A DNA stretch of 64,000 nt from positions 140,532 to 204,531 of the forward strand of contig JANOJL010000064.1 of assembly GCA_031418715.1 (NCBI GenBank). The letters are read 5' to 3'. The stretch is from JANMDU01 sp031418715 (GTDB lineage: Bacteria > Pseudomonadota > Gammaproteobacteria > Burkholderiales > Burkholderiaceae_C). Numbering within the stretch: the stretch's first letter is position 1; each line of letters begins with the position of its first letter. This document shows positions 8,154 to 17,842 of the stretch, in pieces. Below the pieces are notes generated by a model. The model was not told the DNA's origin and ran no database searches. It saw only the letters and a list, made by a program, of their open reading frames with translations. The translations under genes and the position numbers were made by a program.

Positions 8154-8744
8154 TTATACCTTGAGGTACTGCTTGACAGCAACATGCACCTGAGGCGAGA
8201 TCATGCCTTGCTGCGTGTCGGCTTGGCTACAGATGCGCTGCAAGGAAGAGATGCGCCCGCCTTGCTCAATTTGGTTGGCACATTCAATGTCCAGTAATTC
8301 GCGCAAGACATGCGGCGGGCACGCCATGTCTGAGCCATCCATACGATTTCTCAGCAGGCCATGCTGCAAGGCACTGAAAAATGCTTGTGGGCGCTCAATG
8401 CTGCAAAAAAGCCAGGATAAATGCTCGGCCTGCATTCCAATGGCTGCTTGTACATCCGCGCGCTCGGAGAAGGCAATCGATTGGTGTGTGTAGATATTGG
8501 TACCGTAGATGCTGTGGAACAAGCCCGCGGTACACACATGTTGCTCCATTCCCCAAGTTTGCAGCAATTGATAAGTGCCAACCAAATGATCCAAGAGTCT
8601 GCGTTGGCTATGTTGGGCAACATCGGCACCACTGCGCTTCAAGAGATCAAGCATATGCGCAGGCAATGGCACTTGCGCTGGCTTGAGTCTTTGCCCTGGT
8701 GCGACGACCGCTGGATTGGGCATGCTGAATTTGTATGAAATCAT
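8154..8744 (-). CDS. Conserved hypothetical protein with an HD-like helical fold (DUF6817-like)
   Basis: This 196-residue protein contains LLDHLVGTYQLLQTWGMEQH and CTAGLFHSIYGTNIY. That His-rich pattern recalls HD-type helical metal-binding domains and what I remember as DUF6817; the assignment is from memory and moderate. No signal peptide or membrane segment is seen. It lies on the minus strand between tRNA-Cys and tRNA-Leu, splitting a tRNA cluster that is continuous in E. coli. An internal ATG seven codons on (MPNPAVV) is an alternative start. Confidence 0.6.
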   Translation of the reverse strand: MISYKFSMPNPAVVAPGQRLKPAQVPLPAHMLDLLKRSGADVAQHSQRRLLDHLVGTYQLLQTWGMEQHVCTAGLFHSIYGTNIYTHQSIAFSERADVQAAIGMQAEHLSWLFCSIERPQAFFSALQHGLLRNRMDGSDMACPPHVLRELLDIECANQIEQGGRISSLQRICSQADTQQGMISPQVHVAVKQYLKV

Positions 8745-8900
8745 GGAGCACGATTGTGTGTTGCTAACCGGTTCCGAACCTGAACAATGATTGGCTATGA
8801 AGGCGGATGTTTCCTTGAAGGTGCGGAGCAGTCAAGAATTGATTTTGAAACAAAAACGTCCCGAGCTTGGCCGGGGCTTGAAGACTTCGACAAAGAAATC

Positions 8901-8974
8901 TGGAGGCGCGACCCAGAGTCGAACTGGGCTAACCGGATTTGCAATCCGGGGCATAACCGCTTTGCTATCGCGCC
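8901..8974 (-). tRNA. tRNA-Cys (anticodon GCA)
   Basis: Acceptor stem GGCGCGA/TCGCGCC, discriminator T and encoded CCA (8901-8903). Anticodon loop GATTGCAAATC and T loop GTTCGACTC. About 130 bp downstream of tRNA-Gly on the same strand. Confidence 0.97.
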
Positions 8975-9069
8975 GTGATACGAACCTTGAGCTCAATTCA
9001 AAAAACCAAGCCCTGAAACCAGCGCATGAATCAATTTTTAAAATCGATTCATGAGGTGTTTCTGAAACT

Positions 9070-9097
9070 AAAAAGGGAAGCTAGGCTTCCCTTTTTT
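9070..9097 (-). terminator. Hairpin between tRNA-Gly and tRNA-Cys, possible terminator
   Basis: A 7-bp stem GGGAAGC/GCTTCCC with a 3-base loop has A-runs on one side and T-runs on the other, so it could act on either strand. It lies in the tRNA-Gly to tRNA-Cys spacer, which argues that the two tRNAs are at least partly separate transcripts or that it is a processing or attenuation structure. Confidence 0.6.
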
Positions 9098-9104
9098 CGA
9101 GATT

Positions 9105-9180
9105 TGGAGCGGGAAAAGAGTCTCGAACTCTCGACCTCAACCTTGGCAAGGTTGCGCTCTACCAACTGAGCTATTCCCGC
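9105..9180 (-). tRNA. tRNA-Gly (anticodon GCC)
   Basis: Acceptor stem GCGGGAA/TTCCCGC, discriminator T and encoded CCA (9105-9107). D arm AGCTCAGTTGGTAGAGC, anticodon loop CCTTGCCAAGG and T loop GTTCGAGAC. Confidence 0.98.
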
Positions 9181-9207
9181 GAGAGGCCAAATTATAACAG
9201 CAAAATT

Positions 9208-11646
9208 TTAGTGTTTAACGACCTTGGATTTTTCTGTAGTCTTTTCTTTCGTGGCAACAGCCACCACAGCTACTGCAGGCATCATTTCTTCGTCCGTCAA
9301 AGGCACTGGCATGCGCTCCAAAGCAGCTTGCAACACTTGGTCAATCCATTTCACAGGAATGATCTCCATGCCGTTTTTCACGTTCTCTGGAATGTCAGCC
9401 AAGTCTTTCACATTCTCTTCAGGAATCAACACGGTTTTGATGCCGCCACGCAAAGCCGCTAGCAGTTTTTCTTTCAAGCCACCAATGCCTGTGACTTCGC
9501 CGCGCAAGGTGATCTCGCCCGTCATCGCCACAGTAGCTTTCACAGGAATGCCGGTCAGTGCAGACACAATTGCAGTGGTCATCGCAATGCCAGCGCTAGG
9601 GCCGTCCTTAGGCGTTGCGCCATCAGGAACGTGAATATGAACGTCTTTCTTTTCAAACAGTTCATCTTTGATGCCCAAACGCTGCGAGCGCGAGCGCACC
9701 ACAGTGCGAGCTGCCTCAACCGATTCTTTCATCACATCGCCCAACGAGCCAGTACGGGTGGTGACGCCTTTGCCGGGCATTGTGGCCGCTTCAATCGTGA
9801 GCAAATCGCCGCCCACTTCAGTCCAAGCCAACCCGACCACTTGGCCGACCTGGCTGGTCTGCTCAGCGCGGCCATAGTTGTATTTCTGAACGCCGACGAA
9901 CTCGCTCAAATTCTCAGCCGTAACGATCACTTGGCTCGTGTATTTTTTGAGCAAAATGCCCTTCACGACTTTGCGGCAAATCTTAGACAGCTCGCGCTCT
10001 AAAGAACGCACACCCGCCTCACGCGTGTAGTAGCGCACGATGTCGCGCACAGCTGATTCCGTCACATCTAGCTCAGCCGCTTTCACGCCATTGTTTCCGA
10101 GTTGTTTGGGAAAAAGATAGCGTAGAGCGATGCTGGTTTTTTCATCTTCAGTGTAGCCAGACAAGCGAATCACTTCCATGCGATCCAGCAGAGCGGGTGG
10201 AATGTTCATTGAATTCGATGTGGCAACAAACATCACATCGCTCAAATCAAAATCTACATCAACGTAATGATCACTGAAGGTGTGGTTTTGCTCTGGATCG
10301 AGCACTTCCAGCAAAGCGCTAGAAGGATCGCCGCGCGAATCATGCCCCATCTTGTCAATTTCATCGAGCAAGAAGAGAGGATTGCGCGCGCCAACTTTGG
10401 TGAGGTTTTGCAAAATCTTGCCAGGCAATGCGCCAATATAGGTGCGACGGTGGCCGCGAATTTCCGCTTCATCACGCATACCGCCCAAAGCCATGCGCAC
10501 ATACTTGCGACCTGTCGCTTTGGCAATCGATTGGCCCAGCGATGTTTTGCCCACACCCGGTGGGCCCACCAAGCAAAGAATCGGCGCTTTCACTTTGTCC
10601 ACGCGCTGTTGCACTGCGAGATATTCAAGAATGCGATCTTTGACTTTTTCTAGGCCGAAGTGATCGAAGTTGAGGACTTCTTCAGCGTTGCCTAGGTCAT
10701 GCTTGATCTTGGTTTTTTTGCTCCAAGGCAGGCCGATCAGCACGTCGATGTAATTGCGCACCACCGTGGCTTCGGCAGACATGGGCGACATCAGCTTGAG
10801 TTTCTTCAGTTCGGAATCAGCCTTCTTGCGCGCTTCTTGCGGCATTTTGGCGGCTTTGATCTTTTTCTCAATCTCTTCGATATCCGCGCCTTCTTCACCG
10901 TCGCCCAGTTCTTTCTGAATCGCTTTGACTTGCTCATTCAGATAAAAATCGCGCTGGTTTTTCTCCATCTGACGCTTCACGCGGCTTCGGATTTTCTTAT
11001 CGACGTTGAGAATTTCTAGCTCACGATCCAACTGCTCAAACACATTTTCCAAACGCTCTTTTACGCTGGTGAGCTCTAGCACGGCTTGCTTGTTTTCTAG
11101 CTTGAGTGGCGTGTGGGCAGCAATCGTGTCGGCCAAACGACCTGCGTCGTCAATGCTAGAAATAGAGGTAAGAATTTCTGGCGGGATTTTTTTGTTGAGC
11201 TTGACGTATTGGTCAAACTGGCTGATCACCGCGCGGCGCACAGCCTCAATCTCGTTGGTGCCTTGCTCGTTCAAAGGCTGGGGCGTTTGCGGTGTGACGT
11301 TGGCATGGAAATGCGCTTCGCCTTCTGTGATTTGGTTCACCAAAGCACGTTGCTGGCCTTCAACCAGCACTTTCACCGTGCCATCAGGCAATTTGAGCAT
11401 CTGCAAAATGGTTGAGACGCAGCCCACGCCAAACATGTCTTCCACCACGGGCTCATCTTTCGCAGCAGTTTTTTGCGCGACGAGCATGATGCGGCGATCT
11501 GATTCCATCGCCGTTTCAAGCGCCTTGATGCTCTTGCTGCGACCCACGAAGAGTGGAATCACCATGTGCGGGAAGACGACCACATCGCGCAGCGGCAAAA
11601 GTGGCAGATCCATCGGCTCAGAGGGTAGGGGGGTGGCACCGGACAT
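9208..11646 (-). CDS. lon: ATP-dependent protease Lon
   Basis: 812 residues, close to the usual length of about 780-815. The N-terminal substrate domain starts LPLLPLRDVVVFPHMVIPLF. The AAA+ module has Walker A GPPGVGKTS (about 361-369) and Walker B LFLLDEIDKM. The protease domain has the catalytic Ser in DGPSAGIAMTTA (about 683) and the catalytic Lys in GGLKEKLLAA (about 724). Lon degrades misfolded and regulatory proteins in the cytoplasm. It follows clpX on the same strand, the usual betaproteobacterial order tig-clpP-clpX-lon. The start ATG at 11646 precedes the first conserved residues by about ten. Confidence 0.98.
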   Translation of the reverse strand: MSGATPLPSEPMDLPLLPLRDVVVFPHMVIPLFVGRSKSIKALETAMESDRRIMLVAQKTAAKDEPVVEDMFGVGCVSTILQMLKLPDGTVKVLVEGQQRALVNQITEGEAHFHANVTPQTPQPLNEQGTNEIEAVRRAVISQFDQYVKLNKKIPPEILTSISSIDDAGRLADTIAAHTPLKLENKQAVLELTSVKERLENVFEQLDRELEILNVDKKIRSRVKRQMEKNQRDFYLNEQVKAIQKELGDGEEGADIEEIEKKIKAAKMPQEARKKADSELKKLKLMSPMSAEATVVRNYIDVLIGLPWSKKTKIKHDLGNAEEVLNFDHFGLEKVKDRILEYLAVQQRVDKVKAPILCLVGPPGVGKTSLGQSIAKATGRKYVRMALGGMRDEAEIRGHRRTYIGALPGKILQNLTKVGARNPLFLLDEIDKMGHDSRGDPSSALLEVLDPEQNHTFSDHYVDVDFDLSDVMFVATSNSMNIPPALLDRMEVIRLSGYTEDEKTSIALRYLFPKQLGNNGVKAAELDVTESAVRDIVRYYTREAGVRSLERELSKICRKVVKGILLKKYTSQVIVTAENLSEFVGVQKYNYGRAEQTSQVGQVVGLAWTEVGGDLLTIEAATMPGKGVTTRTGSLGDVMKESVEAARTVVRSRSQRLGIKDELFEKKDVHIHVPDGATPKDGPSAGIAMTTAIVSALTGIPVKATVAMTGEITLRGEVTGIGGLKEKLLAALRGGIKTVLIPEENVKDLADIPENVKNGMEIIPVKWIDQVLQAALERMPVPLTDEEMMPAVAVVAVATKEKTTEKSKVVKH

Positions 11647-11702
11647 GGCTTCTCATTTCAAAAAATTCAACTTGTGGCCACCTGCCAGAAATGTGGCAGT
11701 GG

Positions 11703-12968
11703 TCAGGCTTTTTTCGCTTCTTCCCGATAGACGAGCAATGGCGGCTTGCCTTCATCGATGGTGGATTCATCCACCACCACTTTGGCGACATTGGTCGTAT
11801 CGGGCAATTCAAACATGGTGTCGATCAGCGCCGCTTCAAGGATCGAGCGCAGGCCACGTGCACCTGTTTTGCGCAATTGAGCCTTGCGAGCGATGGCTCT
11901 CAGAGCATTCGGGCGCACTTCAAGTTCCGCGCCTTCCATGGCGAGCAGCTTGGCGTATTGTTTGACGACAGCGTTTTTCGGCTCGGTCAAAATCTGCATC
12001 AACGCATCTTCGCTCAGCTCATCGAGCGTGGCGATCACAGGCAAGCGACCAATCAACTCGGGAATCAAACCGAATTTGATCAAGTCTTCAGGCTCAATGT
12101 CTTTGAAAGTATCGGTCAGGTTGCGTTGCTTCTTGCTTTTGACACTCGCACTAAAGCCGATGCCGCCCGCTTCTTGCCGTGCTTCAACGACCTTTTCTAG
12201 GCTTTGGAAAGCGCCGCCGCAGATAAAGAGGATATTCGTGGTGTCGACTTGCAAGAAATCTTGGTTCGGATGCTTGCGCCCGCCTTGGGGCGGCACACCG
12301 GCCATCGTGCCTTCAATCAGCTTGAGCAGAGCTTGCTGCACGCCTTCACCGCTCACATCACGGGTGATGGATGGGTTGTCTGACTTGCGGGAGATTTTGT
12401 CGATCTCGTCAATATAAACAATGCCTTTTTGGGCTTTTTCGACATCGTAATTGCAAGCCTGAAGCAGCTTGGAGATGATGTTTTCCACATCTTCGCCGAC
12501 ATAGCCTGCTTCAGTCAGTGTGGTGGCGTCGGCCATCACGAAAGGCACATTGAGCATCCGGGCCAGCGTTTGCGCCAGGAAGGTTTTTCCCGAGCCAGTG
12601 GGGCCAATCAGCAAGATATTGGTCTTGGTCAGCTCGACATCGTCTTTGCGAGCTTTTTCTTTGTGGCGCAGGCGTTTGTAATGGTTGTAAACAGCGACAG
12701 ACAGCGCGCGTTTTGCGGTTTGCTGGCCGATGACATAGCCATCTAAATGCTGCTTAATCTCCAGCGGCGTGGGCAGATCGTTTTTGGTTTCTTTATCAAG
12801 CTCGGGCGTGACTTCATCGCGGATGATGTCGTTGCACAAATCAATACACTCATCGCAGATGAAGACCGATGGCCCTGCGATGAGTTTCTTGACTTCGTGC
12901 TGGCTTTTGCCGCAGAAGGAGCAATAGAGCGTTTTCTCGCTGGAGGAGGTGCCTTTACGGTCTGCCAT
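11703..12968 (-). CDS. clpX: ATP-dependent Clp protease ATP-binding subunit ClpX
   Basis: 421 residues. The N-terminal zinc-binding domain has four Cys (YCSFCGKSQHEV and FICDECIDLC, about 15-46) and recognises substrates and adaptors. The AAA+ module has Walker A GPTGSGKT, the GYVGEDVE loop region and Walker B IVYIDEIDKI. The protein unfolds tagged substrates and feeds them to ClpP, which is encoded about 90 bp upstream on the same strand. The pore loop and the sensor regions are all present and nothing is truncated. Confidence 0.98.
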   Translation of the reverse strand: MADRKGTSSSEKTLYCSFCGKSQHEVKKLIAGPSVFICDECIDLCNDIIRDEVTPELDKETKNDLPTPLEIKQHLDGYVIGQQTAKRALSVAVYNHYKRLRHKEKARKDDVELTKTNILLIGPTGSGKTFLAQTLARMLNVPFVMADATTLTEAGYVGEDVENIISKLLQACNYDVEKAQKGIVYIDEIDKISRKSDNPSITRDVSGEGVQQALLKLIEGTMAGVPPQGGRKHPNQDFLQVDTTNILFICGGAFQSLEKVVEARQEAGGIGFSASVKSKKQRNLTDTFKDIEPEDLIKFGLIPELIGRLPVIATLDELSEDALMQILTEPKNAVVKQYAKLLAMEGAELEVRPNALRAIARKAQLRKTGARGLRSILEAALIDTMFELPDTTNVAKVVVDESTIDEGKPPLLVYREEAKKA

Positions 12969-13056
12969 GGGATGTGTCCAAAAGTCCGGTTAGCATAATG
13001 ATACTGCTTGCAAATGCTGTTTCAGCTACTGTTACTTGTGTGCTTTACTGCTGTGC

Positions 13057-13695
<639 letters not shown>

Positions 13696-13777
13696 AGGGA
13701 AGCTCCTTGCTATGCTTACTGTAGCGCAAAATGGCGCTGGTTCGTGGGCGAACTCGGAAATTGATCCGTGAAAATGC

Positions 13778-13814
13778 AAATGGGGCTCGCACCAGAAGAT
13801 GCAAGCCCCATTTT
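13778..13814 (-). terminator. Hairpin between tig and clpP, probable terminator or attenuator
   Basis: A near-perfect 13-bp inverted repeat (AAATGGGGCTTGC/GCGAGCCCCATTT on the minus strand) is followed by GCATTTTC. It lies 19 bases after the tig stop and upstream of the clpP ribosome site, so it would lower read-through from tig. Confidence 0.65.
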
Positions 13815-13832
13815 GAAGGTTTTATCCAGCGA

Positions 13833-15146
13833 TTACTGCTGACCCATCAGCTCATCAAAAGCCACCGATTTTTCAGTCACTTTGGCTTTTGAAAGCACGA
13901 AGTCCGTCACATTGTTTTCAATGATCACGGCTTCGACTTCTGCCAAACGCTGACGATCGCTCTGATACCAACGGATCACATCGGCTGGTTTCTCATACGA
14001 AGCAGCCATTTCTTCGATATGTGCCTTGATCTGCTCAGGCTTCGCGCCGAGTTCATTGATTTTCACGAGTTCGGCCACCACCAGACCCAAACGCACGCGA
14101 CGCTCTGCTTGTGGGCGGAAGATATCTTCAGGGATCGGGGCTTTGTCAGCATCTTTGATGCCGCGTGACTTCAAATCAGCGCGAGCCGTCTCGCCCATGC
14201 GATCCAACTCAGATTGCACGATGCTTTGCGGCAAATCCAGCTCAGCCTTGGCAATCAGCGCATCCATCACAGCGCCTTTGTTTTTGGCAATCAAGCGGAA
14301 TTTAACTTCACGCTCCAGATTTTTCTTGATGTCAGCGCGCAGGCCTTCGATCGAGCTGTCTGTGATGCCGAGAGATTTGGCAAAAGCTTCGTTGACTTCA
14401 GGCAGATGCTGCGCTTCCAGTTTCTTCACCGTGACCATGAAGTCAGCGGTTTTGCCAGCGACATCAGCGCCGTGGTAATCAGCAGGGAAGGCGAGAGGGA
14501 AAGTCTTGCTCTCCCCAAGCTTCATGCCGCGTACAGCTTCGTCGAACTCCTTGAGCATTTGGCCTTCGCCGACCAAGAAAGCGAAATCGTCGGCTTTGCC
14601 GCCTTCAAACGCCTCGCCATCAATCTTACCCAAGAAATCAACCGTGACGCGATCGCCTTCGGCGGTGCCGTCGGTCGCGGAGCGCTGAGCGAAGGTGCGA
14701 CGCTGTTTGCGCAGGATTTCAATCGTACGGTCAATGGCTGCGTCAGACACTTCAGAGGTGGTTTTTTCCACTTCAGCTGTTGAGAGGTCGCCAATTTTGA
14801 CTTCTGGGTAGACTTCAAACACAGCATCAAAGCTCATTTGGCCGTCTGTTGCAGGGGTTTCAGATTCGGAGATCTTTGGCATACCGGCCACGCGAAGCTT
14901 GGCTTCGTTGGCAGCCGTGGAGAAAGCTTCACCGACTTTGTCGTTGATGACTTCGTAATGCACGCTGTAGCCATAACGCTGAGCAACGATCGACATGGGC
15001 ACTTTGCCGGGCCGGAAGCCATCAATCTTGACTTGGCGCGAGAGTTTGCGCAGGCGCGAATCAACTTCGGTCTGAATGGTGGCCACGGGCAGCTGCAAGG
15101 TGATCTTGCGCTCTAATTTTTCAAGTGTTTCAACGGCGACGGCCAT
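13833..15146 (-). CDS. tig: Trigger factor (ribosome-associated chaperone and peptidyl-prolyl isomerase)
   Basis: 437 residues, the usual length. The N-terminal ribosome-binding signature is GFRPGKVPMSIVAQRYG (about 43-59). The central FKBP-type domain contains GDRVTVDFLGKIDGEAFEGG and FPLAFPADYHG, and a long helical C-terminal domain follows. The start at 15146 (MAVAVETLEKLERK) matches family starts. Upstream codons to 15218 would read through tRNA-Leu and are rejected. It is first in the tig-clpP-clpX-lon group, with tRNA-Leu(UAG) 31 bp upstream on the same strand. Confidence 0.98.
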   Translation of the reverse strand: MAVAVETLEKLERKITLQLPVATIQTEVDSRLRKLSRQVKIDGFRPGKVPMSIVAQRYGYSVHYEVINDKVGEAFSTAANEAKLRVAGMPKISESETPATDGQMSFDAVFEVYPEVKIGDLSTAEVEKTTSEVSDAAIDRTIEILRKQRRTFAQRSATDGTAEGDRVTVDFLGKIDGEAFEGGKADDFAFLVGEGQMLKEFDEAVRGMKLGESKTFPLAFPADYHGADVAGKTADFMVTVKKLEAQHLPEVNEAFAKSLGITDSSIEGLRADIKKNLEREVKFRLIAKNKGAVMDALIAKAELDLPQSIVQSELDRMGETARADLKSRGIKDADKAPIPEDIFRPQAERRVRLGLVVAELVKINELGAKPEQIKAHIEEMAASYEKPADVIRWYQSDRQRLAEVEAVIIENNVTDFVLSKAKVTEKSVAFDELMGQQ

Positions 15147-15177
15147 GGTAGGACTCTTTTTCAAAAACAAAAAATTC

Positions 15178-15264
15178 TGGTGCGCGGGGGGGGACTCGAA
15201 CCCCCACAGTGTTGCCACCGTCAGGACCTAAACCTGGTGCGTCTACCAATTTCGCCACCCGCGC
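15178..15264 (-). tRNA. tRNA-Leu (anticodon UAG)
   Basis: Acceptor stem GCGCGGG/CCCGCGC with A discriminator and encoded CCA (15178-15180). Anticodon loop GGTTTAGGTCC, long class II variable arm and T loop GTTCGAGTC. Immediately upstream of tig. Confidence 0.97.
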
Positions 15265-15386
15265 GGGTATCTCTAAACTCAAACGCCTCGGGCTTCGAAA
15301 AAGCCGCTGCGCGTGAAATCGGTAACTCAGCATTTTAACCCGTATCGCTGCCCGCTCTTGTCCTAGATGTCACAAAAAACGGCACA

Positions 15387-16079
15387 ATGACATGCATGAA
15401 CACATTCGCCACCAGAATATTCAAGCAATCGGTCGCATCATCTGTAAGCACTCTTATTTTGATAGCGCTCAGCGCAGGTTCTATAACGGCGTATGCCCAA
15501 AATGTGGCATTAACTGGCGTGATGGGTAGCAAAGCTTTGGTGGTGATTGATGGTGCACCGCCCAAGATGATGGCCGCTGGCGAGACGTATGCGGGCGTGA
15601 AGCTGCTCAGCGCCTCGGGCGATCAGGCGGTGATGGAAATTGCTGGCAAGCGCGCGAATCTGCGCGTGGGGGATGCGCCGGTGAGCCAAGGCGGTGGCGC
15701 AGGGGGCGCGAGCGGCAACAAAATTGTGTTGCCAGTGGGTTCGGGTGGGCATTTCATGGCCAATGGCAGCATCAATGGCCGCACGATTCAATTCATGGTC
15801 GATACAGGTGCAACATCGGTGGCCATTGGCATCAATGACGCGCAGCGCATGGGTATTGATTATCAAAAAGGCCAGCCTGTACGCATGGCAACGGCCAATG
15901 GGGTGGCGCAAGGCTGGCGTGTCAAGCTCAACTCAGTGCGCGTGGGCGATGTGGAGATTTTTGATGTCGATGCCGTGGTCGGCCCGAACATGCCCTTCGC
16001 GCTGCTGGGCAACTCTTTTCTGGGTCGCTTCACGATGAATCGCAACACCGACACGATGGTTTTAGAGCGGCGCTTTTGA
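15387..16079 (+). CDS. Retropepsin-like aspartic protease family protein, secreted or periplasmic
   Basis: 230 residues, or 227 from the next ATG at 15396; neither start has a clear ribosome site. An N-terminal signal peptide ends near AYA-QN. The mature part has a retropepsin fold with the catalytic-type motif FMVDTGATSVAIG (about 132-144) and the late flap and hydrophobic segment FALLGNSFLGRFTM. One catalytic Asp per chain implies a dimer. Family proteins of the TIGR02281 type are widespread in proteobacteria with mostly unknown substrates. The hydrophobic core of the signal peptide (LILIALSAGSITAYA, about 23-37) is encoded by a dispersed palindromic element read in the shared antisense frame. 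Confidence 0.85.
   Translation: MTCMNTFATRIFKQSVASSVSTLILIALSAGSITAYAQNVALTGVMGSKALVVIDGAPPKMMAAGETYAGVKLLSASGDQAVMEIAGKRANLRVGDAPVSQGGGAGGASGNKIVLPVGSGGHFMANGSINGRTIQFMVDTGATSVAIGINDAQRMGIDYQKGQPVRMATANGVAQGWRVKLNSVRVGDVEIFDVDAVVGPNMPFALLGNSFLGRFTMNRNTDTMVLERRF
15447..15497 (-). repeat. DPE copy 6, forming the signal-peptide core of the retropepsin-like protein
   Basis: Plus-strand blocks ATTTTGATAGCGCTCAGCGC and TTCTATAACGGCG match the reverse consensus. Codons ATA GCG CTC AGC GCA x TCT ATA ACG GCG align without gaps with the copies in btuD and AmmB-AmmA. Confidence 0.75.
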
Positions 16080-16086
16080 TGAAATT

Positions 16087-16145
16087 ATGCTATTTATTTG
16101 ATAGCAATCTACGCACAATCTATAACAGCTAACAGCCTATTTTTC
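16087..16145 (-). repeat. DPE copy 7, intergenic between convergent genes
   Basis: Plus-strand blocks TGCTATTTATTTGATAGCAA, TCTACGCACAATCTATAACA and GCTAACAGCC. It lies between the stop of the retropepsin gene (16079) and the stop of plsY (16146), filling the convergent gap. Confidence 0.85.
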
Positions 16146-16772
16146 TTATTTTTTAGCACCTAGCTTGGGTTCAGTACCTTGCAGCAAGCGGTTGATATTG
16201 TCTTTATGGCGTACCGCCAAAATCAGCGCCATGATGAAGATCGAAAACAGCACCGCTTTGGACGAATACCAAGGCCCGCGATCTCCTAGCAGATAGAAAA
16301 ACGGCGCAAACGCGGCAGCCGCAATCGAGGCAAGCGACACCCAGCGGAAGAAAAACAAGAGGATGCCGAATGAGGCCAGTGCAGCCAAGCCAAGCAGCCA
16401 GTCGATCCCGAAGATCACGCCCGCAGCGGTGGCAACACCTTTGCCGCCTTTGAATTTAAAGAACACGGGGAACACATGCCCCAAGAAAGCAGCGAGTGCC
16501 ACCATCGCCAGCGTGCCGTCGCCCAAGCCGAATTGTTTGCCGAAGAGATGCACAAGTAGTACAGGAAGATAGCCTTTGAGCGCATCGAGCACGAGTGTGA
16601 TGATGGCGGCGGGCTTGGAGCCCGAGCGCAAGACGTTGGTGGCGCCCGGATTTTTGCTGCCGAAAGTGCGCGGGTCTTGCAGGCCAAACAGTTTGCTCAC
16701 GATCACAGCGAAGCTGAGTGAGCCAATGAGGTAGGCCAAAAGGGTGGCAAGAAAGGGGTAAATCAAGTCCAA
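16146..16772 (-). CDS. plsY: Acyl-phosphate:glycerol-3-phosphate acyltransferase PlsY
   Basis: 208-residue polytopic inner-membrane protein of the usual size. Conserved motifs are GSLSFAVIVSKLFGLQDPRT, GSKNPGATNVLRSGSK (about 38-53) and FKFKGGKGVATAAGVIFG (about 105-122), which correspond to the three cytoplasmic motifs of the PlsY family. It transfers the acyl group from acyl phosphate to glycerol-3-phosphate, the first step of phospholipid synthesis. pth lies upstream on the same strand with a 36-base gap. Confidence 0.96.
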   Translation of the reverse strand: MDLIYPFLATLLAYLIGSLSFAVIVSKLFGLQDPRTFGSKNPGATNVLRSGSKPAAIITLVLDALKGYLPVLLVHLFGKQFGLGDGTLAMVALAAFLGHVFPVFFKFKGGKGVATAAGVIFGIDWLLGLAALASFGILLFFFRWVSLASIAAAAFAPFFYLLGDRGPWYSSKAVLFSIFIMALILAVRHKDNINRLLQGTEPKLGAKK

Positions 16773-16805
16773 GATAGGGATCTCCAGAAGGTCTTTATTC
16801 TAAGC

Positions 16806-16860
16806 GTTTTAGGGCTCTAGCCGTTGTATTGTCTGCGCAGGGCGCTCATCTTTTGATAGT
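16806..16860 (+). repeat. DPE copy 8, forming the 3' end of pth
   Basis: Blocks: TTTTAGGGCTCTAGCCGTTG, TATTGTCTGCGCAGGGCGCT and CATCTTTTGATAGTG. On the minus strand it encodes the last 18 or so residues of Pth and its TAA stop. Confidence 0.85.
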
Positions 16861-17567
16861 GAGTCAGAGACAGATCGGGTGGGAGTGGATGGACTTCTTG
16901 GCGAGCTTGAAGGTGCTTTGAGAGTCGCAGGCAAAGGCGTGCCGGCATTTGCGCCATCAGGCGAGGGCGCGAGCACTTGGCGCGGTGGCTTGGGGCGCGG
17001 TGGTTTCGCGGTATGCACGATCTGCGTGGCTTTGTCGATCTCGCCAGCGAGGAAATGTGGCACGGCTTTGAGGCAGCGAGCAATTGTCTCGTCAATCAAA
17101 CTGCGCTGCTCTTGCATCGGTTTTTGCAACACCCAAGAAAGTACTTCCGATTTCACACCCGGATGCCCAATACCAATACGCAGCCGCCAATAGTCCGCGC
17201 CCATCAGCTCTGAAATATTGCGCAGGCCATTGTGCGTTGAGCTGCCACCGTGTTTGACTTTCGCCTCTCCGGGAACGACGTCCAGCTCGTCATAAGCCAC
17301 CAGAATTTCCTCTGGCTTGATTTTGTAAAACCGCGCTAACGCGCCGACGGATTTGCCCGACAAGTTCATAAACGTCTGCGGCTGCAAGAGCCACACCGTT
17401 TGTCCATCCTGCGAGGTGCGCGCCACGCGCCCGTGATAGGCCTTGTCCATCACGAGGCTGCATTTCCACTGCCGTGCGAGCTCGTCCAGAAACCAAAACC
17501 CCGCGTTATGCCGCGTAGCCTCGTATTCCGCACCCGGATTGCCTAGCCCTACAAACAGTTTGATCAT
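16809..17567 (-). CDS. pth: Peptidyl-tRNA hydrolase with an unusual C-terminal tail
   Basis: Residues 1-190 are a normal Pth (KLFVGLGNPGAEYEATRHNA with catalytic His21, QTFMNLSGKSVG, VAYDELDVVPG, GGSSTHNGLRNI). The enzyme frees tRNA from prematurely released peptidyl-tRNA. After about residue 190 comes a roughly 60-residue Pro/Ser-rich tail with no Pth homology. The last 18 residues or so (DSLSKDERPAQTIQRLEP) and the stop lie in a dispersed palindromic element. Most Pth proteins are 185-205 residues long, so the tail is an addition. plsY is downstream and accA is divergent upstream. Confidence 0.95.
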   Translation of the reverse strand: MIKLFVGLGNPGAEYEATRHNAGFWFLDELARQWKCSLVMDKAYHGRVARTSQDGQTVWLLQPQTFMNLSGKSVGALARFYKIKPEEILVAYDELDVVPGEAKVKHGGSSTHNGLRNISELMGADYWRLRIGIGHPGVKSEVLSWVLQKPMQEQRSLIDETIARCLKAVPHFLAGEIDKATQIVHTAKPPRPKPPRQVLAPSPDGANAGTPLPATLKAPSSSPRSPSTPTRSVSDSLSKDERPAQTIQRLEP

Positions 17568-17842
17568 GGGAGGGATTATCTCTGCTTCTTTTGCGTTGTT
17601 GGCTTGCTGTGCGTTTCGTACCGCCTTTGCACCGGTGTCGTACCATCAGCCGACTACGCGATGCTACGACGCAAGTGCAAATGATGGCGTGAAAGGCTGA
17701 ACATGCCAAGAGACTGGTTGAATACACAGTCTCAATAAGCCAAAAAGGCAAAAACAGGTTTACACTAAACCGTGATTTATTACCGAAGATGAAGCTTGGC
17801 AGGGTTCTCTGAAAAGAGGCGAGCCGAGCGAAGGAGCATAAG
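17568..17842. other. Divergent pth/accA intergenic region
   Basis: 275 bp without a supported gene. It must hold the promoters for pth (minus) and accA (plus). I see an AT-rich stretch at 17755-17785 that could serve accA (TTTACA and a later TTTATT), but the spacing is not convincing. The accA ribosome site (AAGGAG, 17831-17836) is at the right end. Confidence 0.4.

Noticed and set aside
15147..15218. N-terminal extension of tig through tRNA-Leu
   Set aside because: The codons are tRNA sequence; trigger factor starts match 15146.
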